DNA of 64,000 nt from NCBI GenBank assembly GCA_014529385.2, contig CM043968.1, positions 26,301,013 through 26,365,012 of the forward strand, given 5' to 3'. Every line of letters begins with the position of its first letter. The first letter of the stretch is position 1. This DNA is from Adiantum capillus-veneris. Taxonomy: Eukaryota; Streptophyta; Polypodiopsida; Polypodiales; Pteridaceae. Positions 1 through 11,600 of this stretch are shown here, one piece after another. Position numbers and translations under genes: made by a program. The notes under the pieces were generated by a model. That model saw only the letters and a list, made by a program, of their open reading frames with translations. It was not told the origin of the DNA and made no database searches.

Positions 1-1480
1 ACCTAAAACACCATATTTAATACCGGTCATTCCTCTCAATGACTTTGATTGAGTATTTAACTTTGACCTCTTTATTCATCCAATTGATAAAAAGAGAAAG
101 AAGACAAAGATTGACTCAATAAAAATCAAGCGATAAGAGAGTGTAGAAGAGAATCAAAAGCAAAGCAAAATATAAGATAGAAAGGGTCAAATGTATATCT
201 TCTATAGGTTTTCTCAATGGAGGTTTTGGATAATCCTTTTTCTTTAAAAGGGGAGTAAAAAATTGTAAGTTATTTGATTAAGGTGCCCATGGTGTGTTCA
301 CCATCTTTGTGGAGTGTCATGAATATTTTTAGCGTTGAGAGGGTATGGATGTGCAATCTCGGGGGGTTACTAAAAAATATGTAGAATAGCATGTGAGTTC
401 AACAAAAGGGGTAATTTTCTTTATGAACTTATAGAAAATATACATACGAAAGGTGTTTTTAAATTGAATAAGTGAAAATTTTGGTACATAAGAGATCTCT
501 TTATTGAGGAAAGTGGTACATAAGGATCTCTATATACCTCAAAAAATCTAAAAAAGGTGTTTTATAAATACCTCTTGAATGCACCTGCTATACAAGGTCT
601 CTATATAGTGACCTTTCTGAGTGTTCAATGAAGCAATTTGGGGAGTCCATTTGCTTTTGCAAAATTTTGGTGTATCCAAAAAAGAAATTAATCTCCTTTT
701 ACTTAAACTTCTAAAACAATGTGGATGTATTTTCATTGTCAATAATAGAGGCGTCGAGCTTGTTACCATCCATGGCATGGAGTTGAGCCTCACCCACCAA
801 GACGTCAGGATGGTCTTTGTGCTAAAAAAAAAAAATTGTCTCAGTTGCTTTGCTACAAACAGAAAATCTATTGCTTTCCCTCTCTCTAACCCTCTTTACG
901 TGTTGTCCGATACACATGGCATCTGCCTTTTTCTCTCCCCTCGACGTGTCTCCTCCCCCTTTTTCACTTCAAAGCTATGAAAAACATCTCCCAAGATACC
1001 CCTTAATCAACCTCAACGAAAATTGGCAAGGCCTACTAGTCCTTTTATGACAAAGAAACAACTCTCTTTAGTTGCAAATATATTTGGAGACGTGGCAAAC
1101 CTCCACACTGTACAAGTTGAATCGGGTGAACTAGGCCTAGTAGGAGGAAATCTTCTACTCTTCACCATTATATCTTGCAAAGGGGAAAACCAAAAAAAGT
1201 AAGTACAATCCATTGAAGCAAGTACCAATTTTTTTTTGAAAGAAATCTTTATGAACGGTGTCTCTGGAAAAGACAGGCAAGAGCATCACACCTATAGAAA
1301 AGTAAACATATTTTATACTTTCAAAGTAGAGCCTAAATCAAGTTTTTGTCTAAATAATGCACTCAAAAGCCATCAAAGAGAAACTTCTATCTATACTCTT
1401 TATAATGAAACTTAAAATTTTTGAGCAAGGAGAAGGCATCCAATTGTTACGCTCTTTGCATTTCAAAGGAAACCTTAAGG
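1..1480. other. AT-rich non-coding stretch
   Basis: I see no gene here. Short reading frames around 548-1228 have no recognisable motif and overlap on both strands, as expected by chance in AT-rich DNA. No terminal repeats or RNA structures stood out. Confidence 0.5.
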
Positions 1481-1489
1481 AATGCAAAA

Positions 1490-1690
1490 ATGAAAGGTAG
1501 AAAATGAGAGACTTTTGAGTCCAGGAAATGTAAAGTAGAAAACTTAGTACTTTGTCTATACTTATAATAGTTTTTTCTTGGAAAGGTCGTGCAAAAAATG
1601 AAAGGTAAAAAATGAGAAGACTTTTGAGTCCTAGAAATGTAAAGTAAAAAACTTAATACTTTGTTTATACTTATAATAGTTTTAATTCTT
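1490..1690. repeat. Two-copy tandem repeat, about 117 bp
   Basis: A segment containing the phrases ACTTTTGAGTCC and TATACTTATAATAGTTTT occurs twice in a row, beginning near 1490 and 1606, with a few substitutions. It looks like a diverged local duplication in non-coding DNA. Confidence 0.75.
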
Positions 1691-2163
1691 GGGATTCAGG
1701 GGTGACTACTTTTGCTTTTTAAAGCCATTTGAAAGGTGGATTTACTTTGCATTTTGAAGGAACTCTCCTCCATGTTTCATTTAAGGCTATGGTCATGCGA
1801 AGCTTAATGGTTTGTTACATCAGCCTTTTTGTTCGTTAGTGTGTAGATTTTCATCGACTTACTATGTCTAAAAGAGCGTAATTTTCAAACTATGTCAGTT
1901 TCTTGCCGATCAATCCTCTTTCTCTCTCTCTATTGTTTGCATCTCACTCTTCCTCACTACTTGCTGCTACCTGTAACGTTTTAGATTGTCAAGCTTGCCT
2001 TAGTTAAAATTGTCGAGACTTATAGACAACTAAGCTTTGTGTGGCCATGTCCAAATGAACCTCCCTTTGTAGGATTGCACAAACCTTCCATGTCGTAAAT
2101 GATCTCTCTCTAGCTTTACAACTCAAAGCTCAATAGTTGCACGTATGTATTCGTGTTTTTTTT

Positions 2164-2209
2164 GTGTGTGTGTGTGTGTGTGTGGTGTGTGTGTGTGTGT
2201 GTGTGTGTG

Positions 2210-2242
<33 letters not shown>

Positions 2243-2248
2243 GTTGCC

Positions 2249-2296
<48 letters not shown>

Positions 2297-2437
2297 AGAG
2301 ACAGAGTTAACGTGCCATTCGTTGAGGTGTTGGAGCGTTCCAAGAAGGCCTTCCACATTTGCATTGCAATACTGAAGTGCAACGAGCTCAATGATTCAAC
2401 AATAGGAGTTTAATGATTTTTTGTGGATGTCCTGCAC

Positions 2438-2474
<37 letters not shown>

Positions 2475-2557
2475 AGAGAGAGAGAGAGAGAGAGCAACGT
2501 TATTGATTGCAAGATTTTGTGTGTGCTGAGAAATAGAGAATGGTTCATGTGATTCAT

Positions 2558-2628
<71 letters not shown>
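2164..2628. repeat. Microsatellite cluster, (GT)n-(GA)n
   Basis: Compound dinucleotide tracts lie at about 2164-2240, 2251-2300, 2441-2494 and 2560-2629. Each is a (GT)n run, mostly passing directly into (GA)n. The His/Thr- and Ser/Leu-rich reading frames across them are translations of the repeats and not genes. Confidence 0.95.
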
Positions 2629-2633
<5 letters not shown>

Positions 2634-3196
2634 ATCACACCAGCATGAGACAGAGGGGGAGAGAGAATAAGCATCGATCTTACAATCAGCAATCAACAAA
2701 GTGACGATCAACAGAATCCACAATCAAGAATCATGAATCAACATTGACATCTACAAAATCGAGAATTAACGTAATTGAGAAATTTTGATCCGACAAATCC
2801 AAGGTAGAAGGCGTATAAGTCCAAGGCAAGAGCGGACCTCAACAGATATCAAAGGCGGACGACAAGAGGAAACTCTGGAAAATCTTGGATATTTTTAAGG
2901 TCTTTATGCTAAATTTCTTGCTCTTGCCTTGGGTTGACTCAGAATTCAAAGGTGAATCTCCAAAGTCATAGGTGGGATTGCACTAGCGCCTAAGGACAAA
3001 TCAGATTTTTTTAGGCAAATCTCAAAAATTTGTAAGGGGGTTGCACTAAATCAAGGCGAGGCACAATACTTTCTCCCAAAAACTCAAAAAACTTACATAT
3101 GAGAAATTTTAGGGGCAACTCCAACTCTGATCTCCTCCAAACCCTTTCCTTATGTCACGTGGTAGGGGCCTCCAAGGTGTATTAGATATAGTCAAG

Positions 3197-3610
3197 GAAT
3201 TTGTAGGTGGGATTACACTAAACCTAGGTTTTTCTCGAGCACTTGCGTACAAATAGTTTTTTGCTATTATTCAATAGATCATTATCTATAATCTTTATAA
3301 TGGAGCTTGAAAAATTAGAGGACGGTGAGGGTCTCCACATGTCATCTTTTGGTTGATTTGCACGGCATGTTGAATCAACACCAAAATTGAGTTGTTGAGT
3401 CCCTACTGGTTGACCTCCTTGCTATAGACACATTAAAGAGCCTTCAAAAATTACATGAAGTACTCCAATGCAAATTAATTATTTCCCACACGGTGATGGT
3501 GACACACACACACAGTGCACACGCGTATGCGTACACACACGCGCGCAAGTTGTCAGGCGTACAATTTTGGGTACTATAGTTTGCACGTTGTTGAAAAAAG
3601 GTGGATTTGC

Positions 3611-3667
<57 letters not shown>

Positions 3668-4018
3668 ACACACACACACACACACAGGTTAACACGATGT
3701 CAGGCGTACATTTTAACTATTTCAAATTTGTAGGTGGGATTACACTAAACCTAGGTTTTTCTCAAGCCCTTGCATACACAATAATTTTTTGCTATTATTC
3801 AATAGTCCATTATCTATACTCTTTATACTGGAGCTTGAAAAATTAGACGAAGGTGAGGGTCTCCACATGTCGCCTTCTGGTTGATTTGCACGGCATGTTG
3901 GATCAACACCGAAATTGAGTTGTTAAGTTCGTGGTGGTTGTCCTCCTTTCTATAGACACATTAAAGAGCCTTCAAAAATTATATGAAGTACTCCAAATTA
4001 ATGCAAATCAATTCTTCC
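3197..4018. repeat. 290-bp direct duplication around a microsatellite
   Basis: The segment 3197-3486 recurs at about 3725-4018 with scattered substitutions. Both copies contain TAGGTGGGATTACACTAAAC and end with a run ATGAAGTACTCCAA. Between them lies a (TC)n-(AC)n tract at about 3617-3687. A diverged relative of the same phrase occurs near 41915, so this is probably a dispersed repeat that was locally duplicated. Confidence 0.75.
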
Positions 4019-4071
4019 CCAATGCCTTGAAATAGTCAAAATGGTACACCTGCAGCCATGACTCGACATAC

Positions 4072-4173
<102 letters not shown>

Positions 4174-4446
4174 ACCCTTGCTAACCTGGTAGCCCTTCAA
4201 AAGTGACCCCAGAGCGTAACACCAACCAAAATCTATCTTGCTTCAACCAATAGAGGGTCATGAAAATCATGTTTATTGGCAAGTCATGGTTTTGATAGCA
4301 TGGCACAACAAAATCAAGATGGTAGAAATATGATACATTGTTATTGGCTGATTAGCAAGGAGATATGGGCACTTTGAATTTATTAGAAGTCGTGTGAAGA
4401 ATGAGTCGCTCGCAACCATTTGACTAAAAATACTCCATGTGCTCAT

Positions 4447-4489
<43 letters not shown>

Positions 4490-4593
4490 ATCCAATCATA
4501 AAATCAAAAGAATTGAGAAAGGGAAAAAAGGTTGGAAAAAGAGATAGCAGAGATCTACTCGATGAATCTTGATCTCAAGATCTAATATGAGAG

Positions 4594-4657
<64 letters not shown>

Positions 4658-4746
4658 CATAGCTATGCATTGCTATCTTGCTAGAGTGATTCCCAGGACT
4701 ATAGTTCCATTCTCCTCACACGGGCGAGCACACACACACAACACCT

Positions 4747-4821
<75 letters not shown>
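4447..4821. repeat. Cluster of (GA)n and (GT)n microsatellites
   Basis: Tracts lie at 4447-4487 (GA), 4598-4654 (GA) and 4751-4821 (GT then GA). The DNA between them has no gene-like content. Confidence 0.95.
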
Positions 4822-5235
4822 TAGACACACACACACACACCTACCATGTCTTCGTATGTGTGTGTGTGTGTGTATGATCTTCTACCCTCATTTTCGTTGT
4901 GTGAGTTCAGAGAGAGGAGAGAAAGAGATCTCCAATTTCCATGATTTTCTTTGGCCGCAGCAACGCGCGTGGTCACATACTAGTAGGTATAAGATACCAT
5001 AGACTGTCGATGAATGAGTAGTGGCTCTTTGACTTTTGGGAAAAATTTACCCTTCAAAATGCAATACAATTTCACTTAATTACCTTTTAAATCAACCCAG
5101 CAAAAGGAAGATTTTGGTCAAGGCTTCAAAAAGTAGAATCCAAGAACAAAGCAACATTTGATGAGGTTTAATGACCTTGATGAATTGTGTATTGAGTGTC
5201 AATGCACATTTAGGGTAAAGGGCCTATTATGGGAC

Positions 5236-5409
5236 GGGGTCCAATGTAAGAACAAATAAATAAATTGAAAACGAGCCGGTTAGTACGAGTAGAGCTAGTG
5301 GTTCAATGGTTAGCGTGATGTGGTACAGTCTGATTCGTAGGGAGTGTGGTTCAAATCCCCTTTTTGGTTGTCAATGAATTGGTCTGAACGTGAAATTTTA
5401 TTGGACCCC
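5236..5409. mobile_element. Small inverted-repeat element with tRNA-like core
   Basis: The segment begins with GGGGTCCAAT (5236-5245) and ends with its inverse ATTGGACCCC (5400-5409). Inside, 5292-5360 resembles the internal promoter of a tRNA: an A-box-like TAGTGGTTCAATGGTTAGCG and a B-box-like GTGGTTCAAATCC. The T stem pairs poorly, so it is not a working tRNA. It could be a tRNA-derived SINE remnant or a short MITE that captured one. No target duplication was found. Confidence 0.35.
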
Positions 5410-5639
5410 ATTTTTTTCCACGGCGTTTTCTTATTCTCTCTCAGATGCATCAAGTAGGCCATCGTGACCGCCATCACTTATGCTGCAGGTGCACCGTGTC
5501 TTGTCCTATCTTCTGAGCCGAACAGAGCATGAAAATTTGCACCACAAAGAAAACACGCCTGCAGCTCGCTTAGCTATCTTAAATATGGCCCCTTTACCCT
5601 AGGACCACCCCAATTTTCAAAATAGGTTTGAAAATCATT

Positions 5640-5975
5640 GTGAAGGTGAGGAAATTGATGCGATGCCAAAAAAGTTATCCGTCAGAGTTCATGAGAGAAT
5701 GGCCATTAGAAGAATGAAGCTGATTGCCACAAGTAATGTCCGTTACACCAATTATTGAGGTTTATGAGCTTCAATAATGTGGAGGAAATTGCCCATCCAC
5801 AAAGGGTGCACACATGCAATTGAAGGTTCACCATAACCTCAAAAAATCTCTGATGTGGCAGGTTGCTTTGTCATCCATCTGTGATAGTGAGAAGGCTTTG
5901 AGGAAACTGTTACGTGGTTAATGGAGGCATGAGCCCAACATTTGACGTAAAAATTTCTAGCTTCTATAATTTAAG
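5640..5975. other. Unassigned DNA left of the LINE insertion
   Basis: This stretch has open frames that I cannot assign. One frame near 5900 (ALRKLL, then MSPTFD in another frame) faintly recalls a decayed repeat protein, but nothing is firm. It ends at the left copy of the LINE target duplication at about 5976-5992. Confidence 0.25.
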
Positions 5976-5992
5976 AAAAACGGTTCCGAAGG

Positions 5993-6818
5993 TTTCTTGA
6001 AGTCCTGGACAACGGTCTAATGCCAATTCAAGACTGCACATTTGAGTGGAAAGCTTGGAAATGGCCCAAAGATAGTTGTTTTTTCAAACCCCAAACCAAG
6101 ATCATATATCAGGAGCTCATGCATAAGGACAACTAGTTCACCCCCTTCAACAAACAGTGGAAGATACAGTGGACAAAAGCTCGGTGGACTGGTCACCTTA
6201 AACATTTGGAAGCCACAGTGGCCCCACTTCATGAAGGTGTTTTTATGGAAGGTGCTTTGGGGAGCCGACGGGCGTCAAGATTCAGGCACGAGGTATAGGA
6301 TCCGATAGATGCTCTGGCTGCCGGGGGCTAGTGAAGACCTGTCACACCTTTTTATGGAATGTCCAACCATAAGAGGTTTGGCGGGGAAGGTGTGCAACTG
6401 GATTCAAAGAACGTGGAAGATTGGTTTCTTCAAGAAGGATCTTTCTCTTGGAGGGAAAACGCTTTCGGAGTCCTGCCCTTCTTATCAGTACCCAAATTGT
6501 TAGATTTTGCTTCTTCTACAATATCTGGAAGGTCAGGAACTGCCGTGTCTTCAATAATAAAGTTTCTGTGGCTAGTTTCTCAGTAATTATTCAAGAAAGC
6601 AAAGAATTGATATATACGATAAGTAAAAGTCATGACTCGAATGATTGGATTTGGGCAGCACAAGCCATTCGGTCAAAGCCTTTATGGTTGTAAAGTCTGA
6701 TGTAATATATGCCTCTCAAAGCTCGGCCTGGGCTTGAGATTGATCTGTAATTTTCTGTTCTCTTTCTAATACAATCACTCACAATTGTGAGTTTTCCCCA
6801 AAAAAAAAAAAAAAAAAA
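5993..6818 (+). mobile_element. 5'-truncated L1-type LINE with poly-A tail
   Basis: This is the 3' end of a plant L1-type non-LTR retrotransposon. Translated across several frameshifts, it gives the zinc-binding C-terminal region seen after the reverse transcriptase in plant LINEs: KVFLWKVLWG near 6235, then EDLSHLFMECPT near 6335 with a Cys/His pattern, then WKVRNCRVFNNK near 6530. The frame ends at about 6691. An untranslated region follows and then about 19 A residues (6800-6818). The flanks AAAAACGGTTCCGAAGG (about 5976-5992) and AAAAACGGTTCCGTAGG (about 6815-6831) form a target-site duplication with one mismatch. The element cannot move, having lost its endonuclease and reverse transcriptase. 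Confidence 0.85.
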
Positions 6819-6919
6819 ACGGTTCCGTAGGCAACCATCGTCAATGTGGGGAGCATACATGGAGAATTTGTGTGAAGGACACTTGTTCGAGAAAGCGATT
6901 TGCAAAGAGGAGGCCTCAT

Positions 6920-7488
6920 TATTTAATTTTTTTTCCATAAAGGCGCGAGAGAATTTATATTAGAGAAGAAAAAATTACAAAAAAACATCTGAGACATCCG
7001 ATACATCCAGATACAAGGTGGATCAGAAACAGTGAACTGATTACAAACTAGGGATATAGTTACTCCGCACAACATCAGATTAGTACTAGCCTGAAGTTCC
7101 TCGAAGATCACTAAGAACCTGTTGGATGTGTAGAATGAGCCTCAACCCATTATTATACTGCCTCTTGATCTTTTCTCCCTCATTCTTGCAATCGTCTATC
7201 ATCCTTTGCAGGTGAGTGTATGACCCGTCAAGAAGGACCTCATGTTGCTTGTTGAGATTAGCACTATTATAATACCCCTTTACACACACAAGACTCATGT
7301 TTTGAGGATGCAGATGGCAAAAATGGAGTAAATAGTCCCTCAATTCTTCAACCCTTCTAGACTCAAGATGAAAGAGGCTCCGTCTTTGTAACTCTTTTGT
7401 ACTGGGGTTTATTCACCCCCTTTTATGGGTACTTTGTATCTCTTTTCATCCTTTAATTATCAATTTCTACCCTTTTCAAAAAAAAAAT
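6920..7488. mobile_element. Retroposed unit with head-to-head LINE-like ends
   Basis: A 13-bp target duplication, GAGGAGGCCTCAT, flanks the unit at 6907-6919 and 7489-7501. The right end is plus-oriented and looks like a LINE 3' tail (TTTGTATCTCTTTTCATCC followed by about 10 A residues, 7478-7487). The left end begins with a T run and, read on the minus strand, also looks like a LINE tail running into an A run. A minus-strand frame at 7086-7343 has no known domain. The structure fits an L1 insertion with an inverted 5' part (twin priming), or two retrocopies inserted head to head. Confidence 0.6.
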
Positions 7489-7493
7489 GAGGA

Positions 7494-7508
7494 GGCCTCA
7501 TCAAGTAA

Positions 7509-7541
<33 letters not shown>

Positions 7542-7990
7542 TCCTTATTGAATGTGCCCGCCATACATGGAGCTCCATATTCTGGAGCATATATGTAAGA
7601 GGTATTTGCCTCGCCTGTCTCATCGTATGGGTTGCAATCAATACTGCTATTCCAGCCCCCATCATGAGACGCTTACAAATACGACTACGATGGCCTCTTC
7701 ATTGTCGCCTTCTCTACCCATGCCATCAATTTGTGTGTGTGTATAAGGGTACCCACACGAGAGGGGGTAATTGTTATTGGATTACCACCCCTCCCTCGCA
7801 TAACTTCACCTCTTTGAGGTGCAGATGGATTGCGCAAAGGTTACCCCCTCTTCCCTTTTCGTGTGTGCTTGTGCACAAGTCAAATAAAAAAGTAAGTGTC
7901 TTGTCTTACGAATTACCCCCTCCCACGTGGGGGGGTACCTAAGTGCCGATTTTCCTATGGCATTGATCTCCGCCTTGGATAAGTAAATCT
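7494..7990. other. Unassigned DNA with a short (CT)n
   Basis: After the LINE target duplication there is a (CT)n tract (about 7510-7540) and then non-coding DNA. A plus-strand frame at 7487-7942 starts in the microsatellite and shows no recognisable domain, so I do not call it a gene. Confidence 0.3.
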
Positions 7991-8078
7991 ATATCTATAC
8001 TATAATAAAGGGAAAATTATCAAAATACCCCTCTATAGTAAATCTATTATACTATACTAAAAGGGTGAGGGATTCCCC

Positions 8079-8083
8079 CCCCG

Positions 8084-8118
<35 letters not shown>

Positions 8119-8150
8119 CCCCCCCCCCCCCCCCCACCCCCCCCTCCCCT
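8079..8150. repeat. Poly-C tract
   Basis: About 70 bases are almost pure C, with single G, T and A interruptions. It sits where other copies of the Helitron family carry a CCCTCCCCCC half-palindrome, so it is probably an expansion of that site. Confidence 0.9.
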
Positions 8151-8207
8151 CCTTTAACATGGTGAGAGCTCCTGATCCGGCTGGTCGGTCGTGAATTTTG
8201 AGAAAAG

Positions 8208-8210
<3 letters not shown>

Positions 8211-8260
<50 letters not shown>

Positions 8261-8300
8261 AGCGCTTAGGTAATGCCGGCTAAAAGACGTTGTGCATCAG

Positions 8301-8343
<43 letters not shown>

Positions 8344-8379
8344 GTGTGTGTGTGTGTGAGTGAGTGAGTGAGAGAGAGA

Positions 8380-8418
<39 letters not shown>

Positions 8419-8549
8419 TTTTCATCAATCATTTTGTGAGAGGACTGAAACTCCCTACCTTCTTTAGTTCGCACGAGGCTCGCTTTAAGTAGTGAGTCGT
8501 GTGTGTGTGTGTGTGTGTGTGTTGTGTGTGTGTGTGTGTGTGTGTGTGT

Positions 8550-8594
<45 letters not shown>
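8211..8594. repeat. Compound microsatellites (GA)n and (GT)n-(GA)n
   Basis: Tracts lie at 8211-8262 (GA), 8304-8416 (GT to GA, with GAGT interruptions) and 8498-8594 (GT to GA). The last two share the order GT before GA. Confidence 0.95.
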
Positions 8595-9057
8595 ACTGAG
8601 AATTGAATCATGTGACTCCCTTCAAGCAGGCCTGAAAATTGCAACCCTGCTCGCCCTTCCTTTATTGATAGCCTTGCATGTGCATGGCAAAAAGATTTAG
8701 CTCTTCCCATCGAAGGGCCAGTTGGCCAAAAAGCCTTGCATGCGGGAAGGGTTGCTCTTTCCAAGCCCTTCCTCAGGAAGGGCAACTTTAGTAAGTGCCC
8801 TTCAAGGTCTAATATCTTATGGGAGCATAGGTTCATACTATCCAGGTGTGGTGTGCCAGACGTGCCATATTACAATTTACATAGGAAAGATTTTTTTTTA
8901 AATGCTTGCCAATTTTGAAACGTGTGTGAGACAGACGGTAGACCATCTAATTTTGAAAAGCACGGGAAAAGAAAAACCACTTCCTGCCATCTGCTCGCGA
9001 AGAAACTCTCTGCCATTCGTGATTCGGGAACCCCTCGCTCTCTGCCATCTACTCACA

Positions 9058-9727
9058 AAGCTTGATTTTCAATCATCTCTGAGTCACTCTCTCCGATTGC
9101 AAGCATTGGTAGGCTGCGGCCGAGGGATGCAGCCTGCTTTGCTTTCGAGTAAAATAGATCAAACTTCAAAGTCGAGGTCAAGCCCAAGAAAAACCAGGTT
9201 TGGCAAAAGTGGCCACCTCCCTTTGGTTTGTCTTGCCGCTTCTCTCTCTTCTCATGCGGGTTTGGTTTTTCAGGTGGAAGGCAAGAAACTTTTCGTTTGT
9301 GACTCTCAATTGTGAGTCGATTTTCCCGAGCTTGATTTTCAATCATCTCTGAGTCACTCTCTCCGATTGCAAGCATTGGTAGGCTGCGGCAGTGGGATGC
9401 AGCCTGCTTTGCTTCCGAGTAAAATAGATCAAACTTCAAAGTCATCTACTCACAAAGCTTGATTTTTAATCATCTCTGAGTCACTCTCTCCGATTGCAAG
9501 CATTGGTAGGCTGCGGCCGAGGGATGCAGCCTGCTTTGCTTTCCGAGTAAATAGATCAAATTCAAAGTCGAGGCTCAAGCCCAAGAAAAACCAGGTTGGC
9601 AAAAGTTGGCCACCTCCCTTTGGTTTGTCTTGCCGCTTCTCTCTCTTCTCATGCGGGTTTGGTTTTTCAGGTGGAAGGTAAGAAACTTTTCGTTTGTGAC
9701 TCTCAATTGTGAGTCGATTTTCCCGAG
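9058..9727. repeat. Tandem repeat of about 270 bp, three units
   Basis: A unit that begins CTTGATTTTCAATCATCTC and ends AATTGTGAGTCGATTTTCCC occurs at about 9058-9330 and, slightly changed, at about 9459-9727. Between them is a shortened unit (about 9331-9458) that keeps only the first 115 bases. The frames across it are the same repeat translated and carry no known domain. The units are very similar, so the duplication appears fairly recent. Confidence 0.85.
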
Positions 9728-10270
9728 CCATGTTGGACATACACAAAGTCCATGCATAGCAGCTCCTGGGACTTGGAGTAGTCCATCTGTCAACCCTTGG
9801 CCCGTGCCTGGAATCACAACCTTGCTCTCTCTTCTGCCAAGTCTTGGTAAGGTTTTTTTTAGCTGTGCTCACTTGATTTTTGACATTATTTGTTTTTTCC
9901 TCAATGTTTGCATGCAAGGTGCATTGTGAGAATGGCCTTTGGCAGCACTTATTACATACGTCTCTCTTGGAATTTGAAAACTTTCGTCAAGACATCTGTG
10001 GCATACTTGTTGCGGGCACATGTATTTTTTTTTGAGAGGTTTTCTACCATCCTCACAATGGATCAAAAATGAAAGGGGCTACAAGGGTTTTTTAGGAGAT
10101 CTAAACCTACACTATTACTTTAGCTTATGAAAAACACTTTGCTGAAGTTTTCTCTAGATGCGAGCTTTACATGTTTTGATGATCAAACATGAAGATGCAT
10201 TTTGTTTCATTATATGAAGTCGAATATGTCTGTGTGTGCTTGATGGACTATCAAGGTTTTGCTTTGTCAC
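9728..10270. other. Non-coding stretch
   Basis: No gene, RNA or repeat boundary is visible. It runs from the 270-bp tandem repeat to a Helitron 5' end. Confidence 0.4.
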
Positions 10271-10273
10271 AAA

Positions 10274-10330
10274 TCTATACTAATAGATAATGGGGGAAGG
10301 GATTCCGGCCCCTCCCCCCGCTATGTGGCA
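10274..10330 (+). mobile_element. Helitron 5' terminus
   Basis: TCTATACTAATAGATAATGG preceded by A begins a segment with GGGGGAAGGGATTCCGGC and a C-rich inverse, the same layout as the other Helitron 5' ends in the window. No paired 3' end was found before the next 5' end at 13807, so the element is probably truncated or rearranged. Confidence 0.55.
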
Positions 10331-10533
10331 GCATGTGCTTGATCAGCCACTCCAGGCGCACGGATGCGCGGACAGTGAGGGTGTTTCTTGCATCTCGGCT
10401 AATGCGACACAGGAACAGCATGCCTTGTAGACGAGGTTCGAACGAGAGAGAATATGAGAGAGAACTTTTTGTGGCTCACGCCTGAGTTGCAAACCAAGAC
10501 ACACACAGAGCGTTGCTGAACGCAAAAAGAGAG

Positions 10534-10536
<3 letters not shown>

Positions 10537-10572
<36 letters not shown>

Positions 10573-11130
10573 GAGAGAGAGAGAGAGACTTCCATTGGCA
10601 CCTGTCCAGGCCTAGGCCAGTTCGTTGAGAGCCGGGTGGGAGAGAGAGAGAGAGAGAGACTCAGAGAGTGCCCACTGCTCTCTGATGGCGCTCCATACTG
10701 CCCTCATGCGACATACACATAGAGAGAGAGAGAGAGGGAGAGACGTGGCAACAACCCTGACGGCCACTTCCCCTCTAATTTGTGGAAATTCCCAAAATAC
10801 CCCTCAAATTTCATTGTCTTAAATTCCAAAATGCCCTTCAAATTTTCCAAAGTTCCCAAAATACCATGGTTGTGAGATTAAGCAGACTGATTGTCAATAC
10901 AAGATGCTAACTTTAAAATTTTGAGTTGGTTATGTATGCTTTGGAGATGAATTACTTCATTTCATTTTTTTTAGACATAATTGTTTTTCTTTCCGAGGTA
11001 ATTTGTGACAAACTTTTCCGGTCCCCCCCCCCCCGACACGCGTCATAAGCTCCTCACTCCGGCGCTCACGCAATGTAATCTGAGGGCTCTGAGGAAACAA
11101 AGAGAGAGAGAGAGAGGAGAGAGAGGAGAG

Positions 11131-11160
<30 letters not shown>
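10537..11160. repeat. (GA)n tracts in non-coding DNA
   Basis: GA-rich simple repeats lie at about 10537-10587, 10639-10660, 10722-10742 and 11101-11160. Between them, 10770-10865 carries AAAATACCCCTCAAATTTC-type DNA that recurs near 43290 and 8025. Confidence 0.85.
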
Positions 11161-11162
<2 letters not shown>

Positions 11163-11439
11163 CGCCAGGGCCAGCTTATTCATGGGCTTCATGTACGATT
11201 GCAAGTTCATGTACGCTGCAGTCTTTGATTTATTTCAAGCTTTGGCCGCTTGCACTTGATAAGGGTCACGCTCTCACTGCAATAGCACTGTTTGTCGTGC
11301 AACCTCCAGAGACGGCCGGGCCCCACACGAGTGCCTCCTTCTACGAAGCAAGACACTGCATCTACCCAACCTGCAAAGAAATCCGTCAAAGCCGATTGCA
11401 AAGCAGCGCCTGGGTCGTAGGTTGCGTCTCTCGCCAAGG

Positions 11440-11600
11440 GACTGTTCGGGGAAAATCATTTCCTTGAATTTGCCAAGAGGAAATTTTAAAAAATTATGTT
11501 ACTTTTTCAAGTTTTTACACTACTTTGGGGCGGAATTTCTCCTTTTCCCCTTGCCCTCAGTCGGCATTTTTGAAATTGAAAACGGCACGTTGAGACACTG
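11440..11600. mobile_element. hAT-type MITE, copy 1 (internally deleted)
   Basis: The 161-bp element is flanked on both sides by the exact 8-bp duplication CGCCAAGG (11432-11439 and 11601-11608). It starts GACTGTTCGGGGAAAATC and ends GAGACACTG, matching the CAGTGTTCGG...CACTG termini of the other copies. The family core TGGGGCGGAATTTCTCC is present near 11525. The right part lacks about 25 bases found in other copies. Confidence 0.8.

Larger units (their letters stand above)
7994..8640 (+). mobile_element. Helitron 5' end copies and internal DNA
   Basis: Two Helitron-like starts lie here: TCTATACTATAATAAAGGG at 7994 and a variant at 8043 (TCTATTATACTATACTAAAA). The second continues with GATTCCC, a C run, ACATGGTGAGAGCTCCTGAT and a (GA)n tract, then GGCTAAAAGACGTTGTGCAT near 8278. 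The same order of phrases occurs from 32750 onward, so both are copies of one non-autonomous Helitron subfamily. No Rep/helicase coding sequence and no matching 3' end were found, so the right boundary is unknown. Confidence 0.55.

Noticed and set aside
2116-2723. Long reading frames rich in His/Thr and Ser/Leu over microsatellites
   Set aside because: They are direct translations of (GT)n and (GA)n tracts on both strands. The same applies to similar frames near 3.5, 4.7, 8.4, 13.2, 20.3, 28-29, 42.1, 44.4, 45.8, 55.8 and 63.8 kb.
5292-5362. Functional tRNA gene
   Set aside because: A- and B-box-like sequences exist, but the T stem and acceptor stem do not pair properly.
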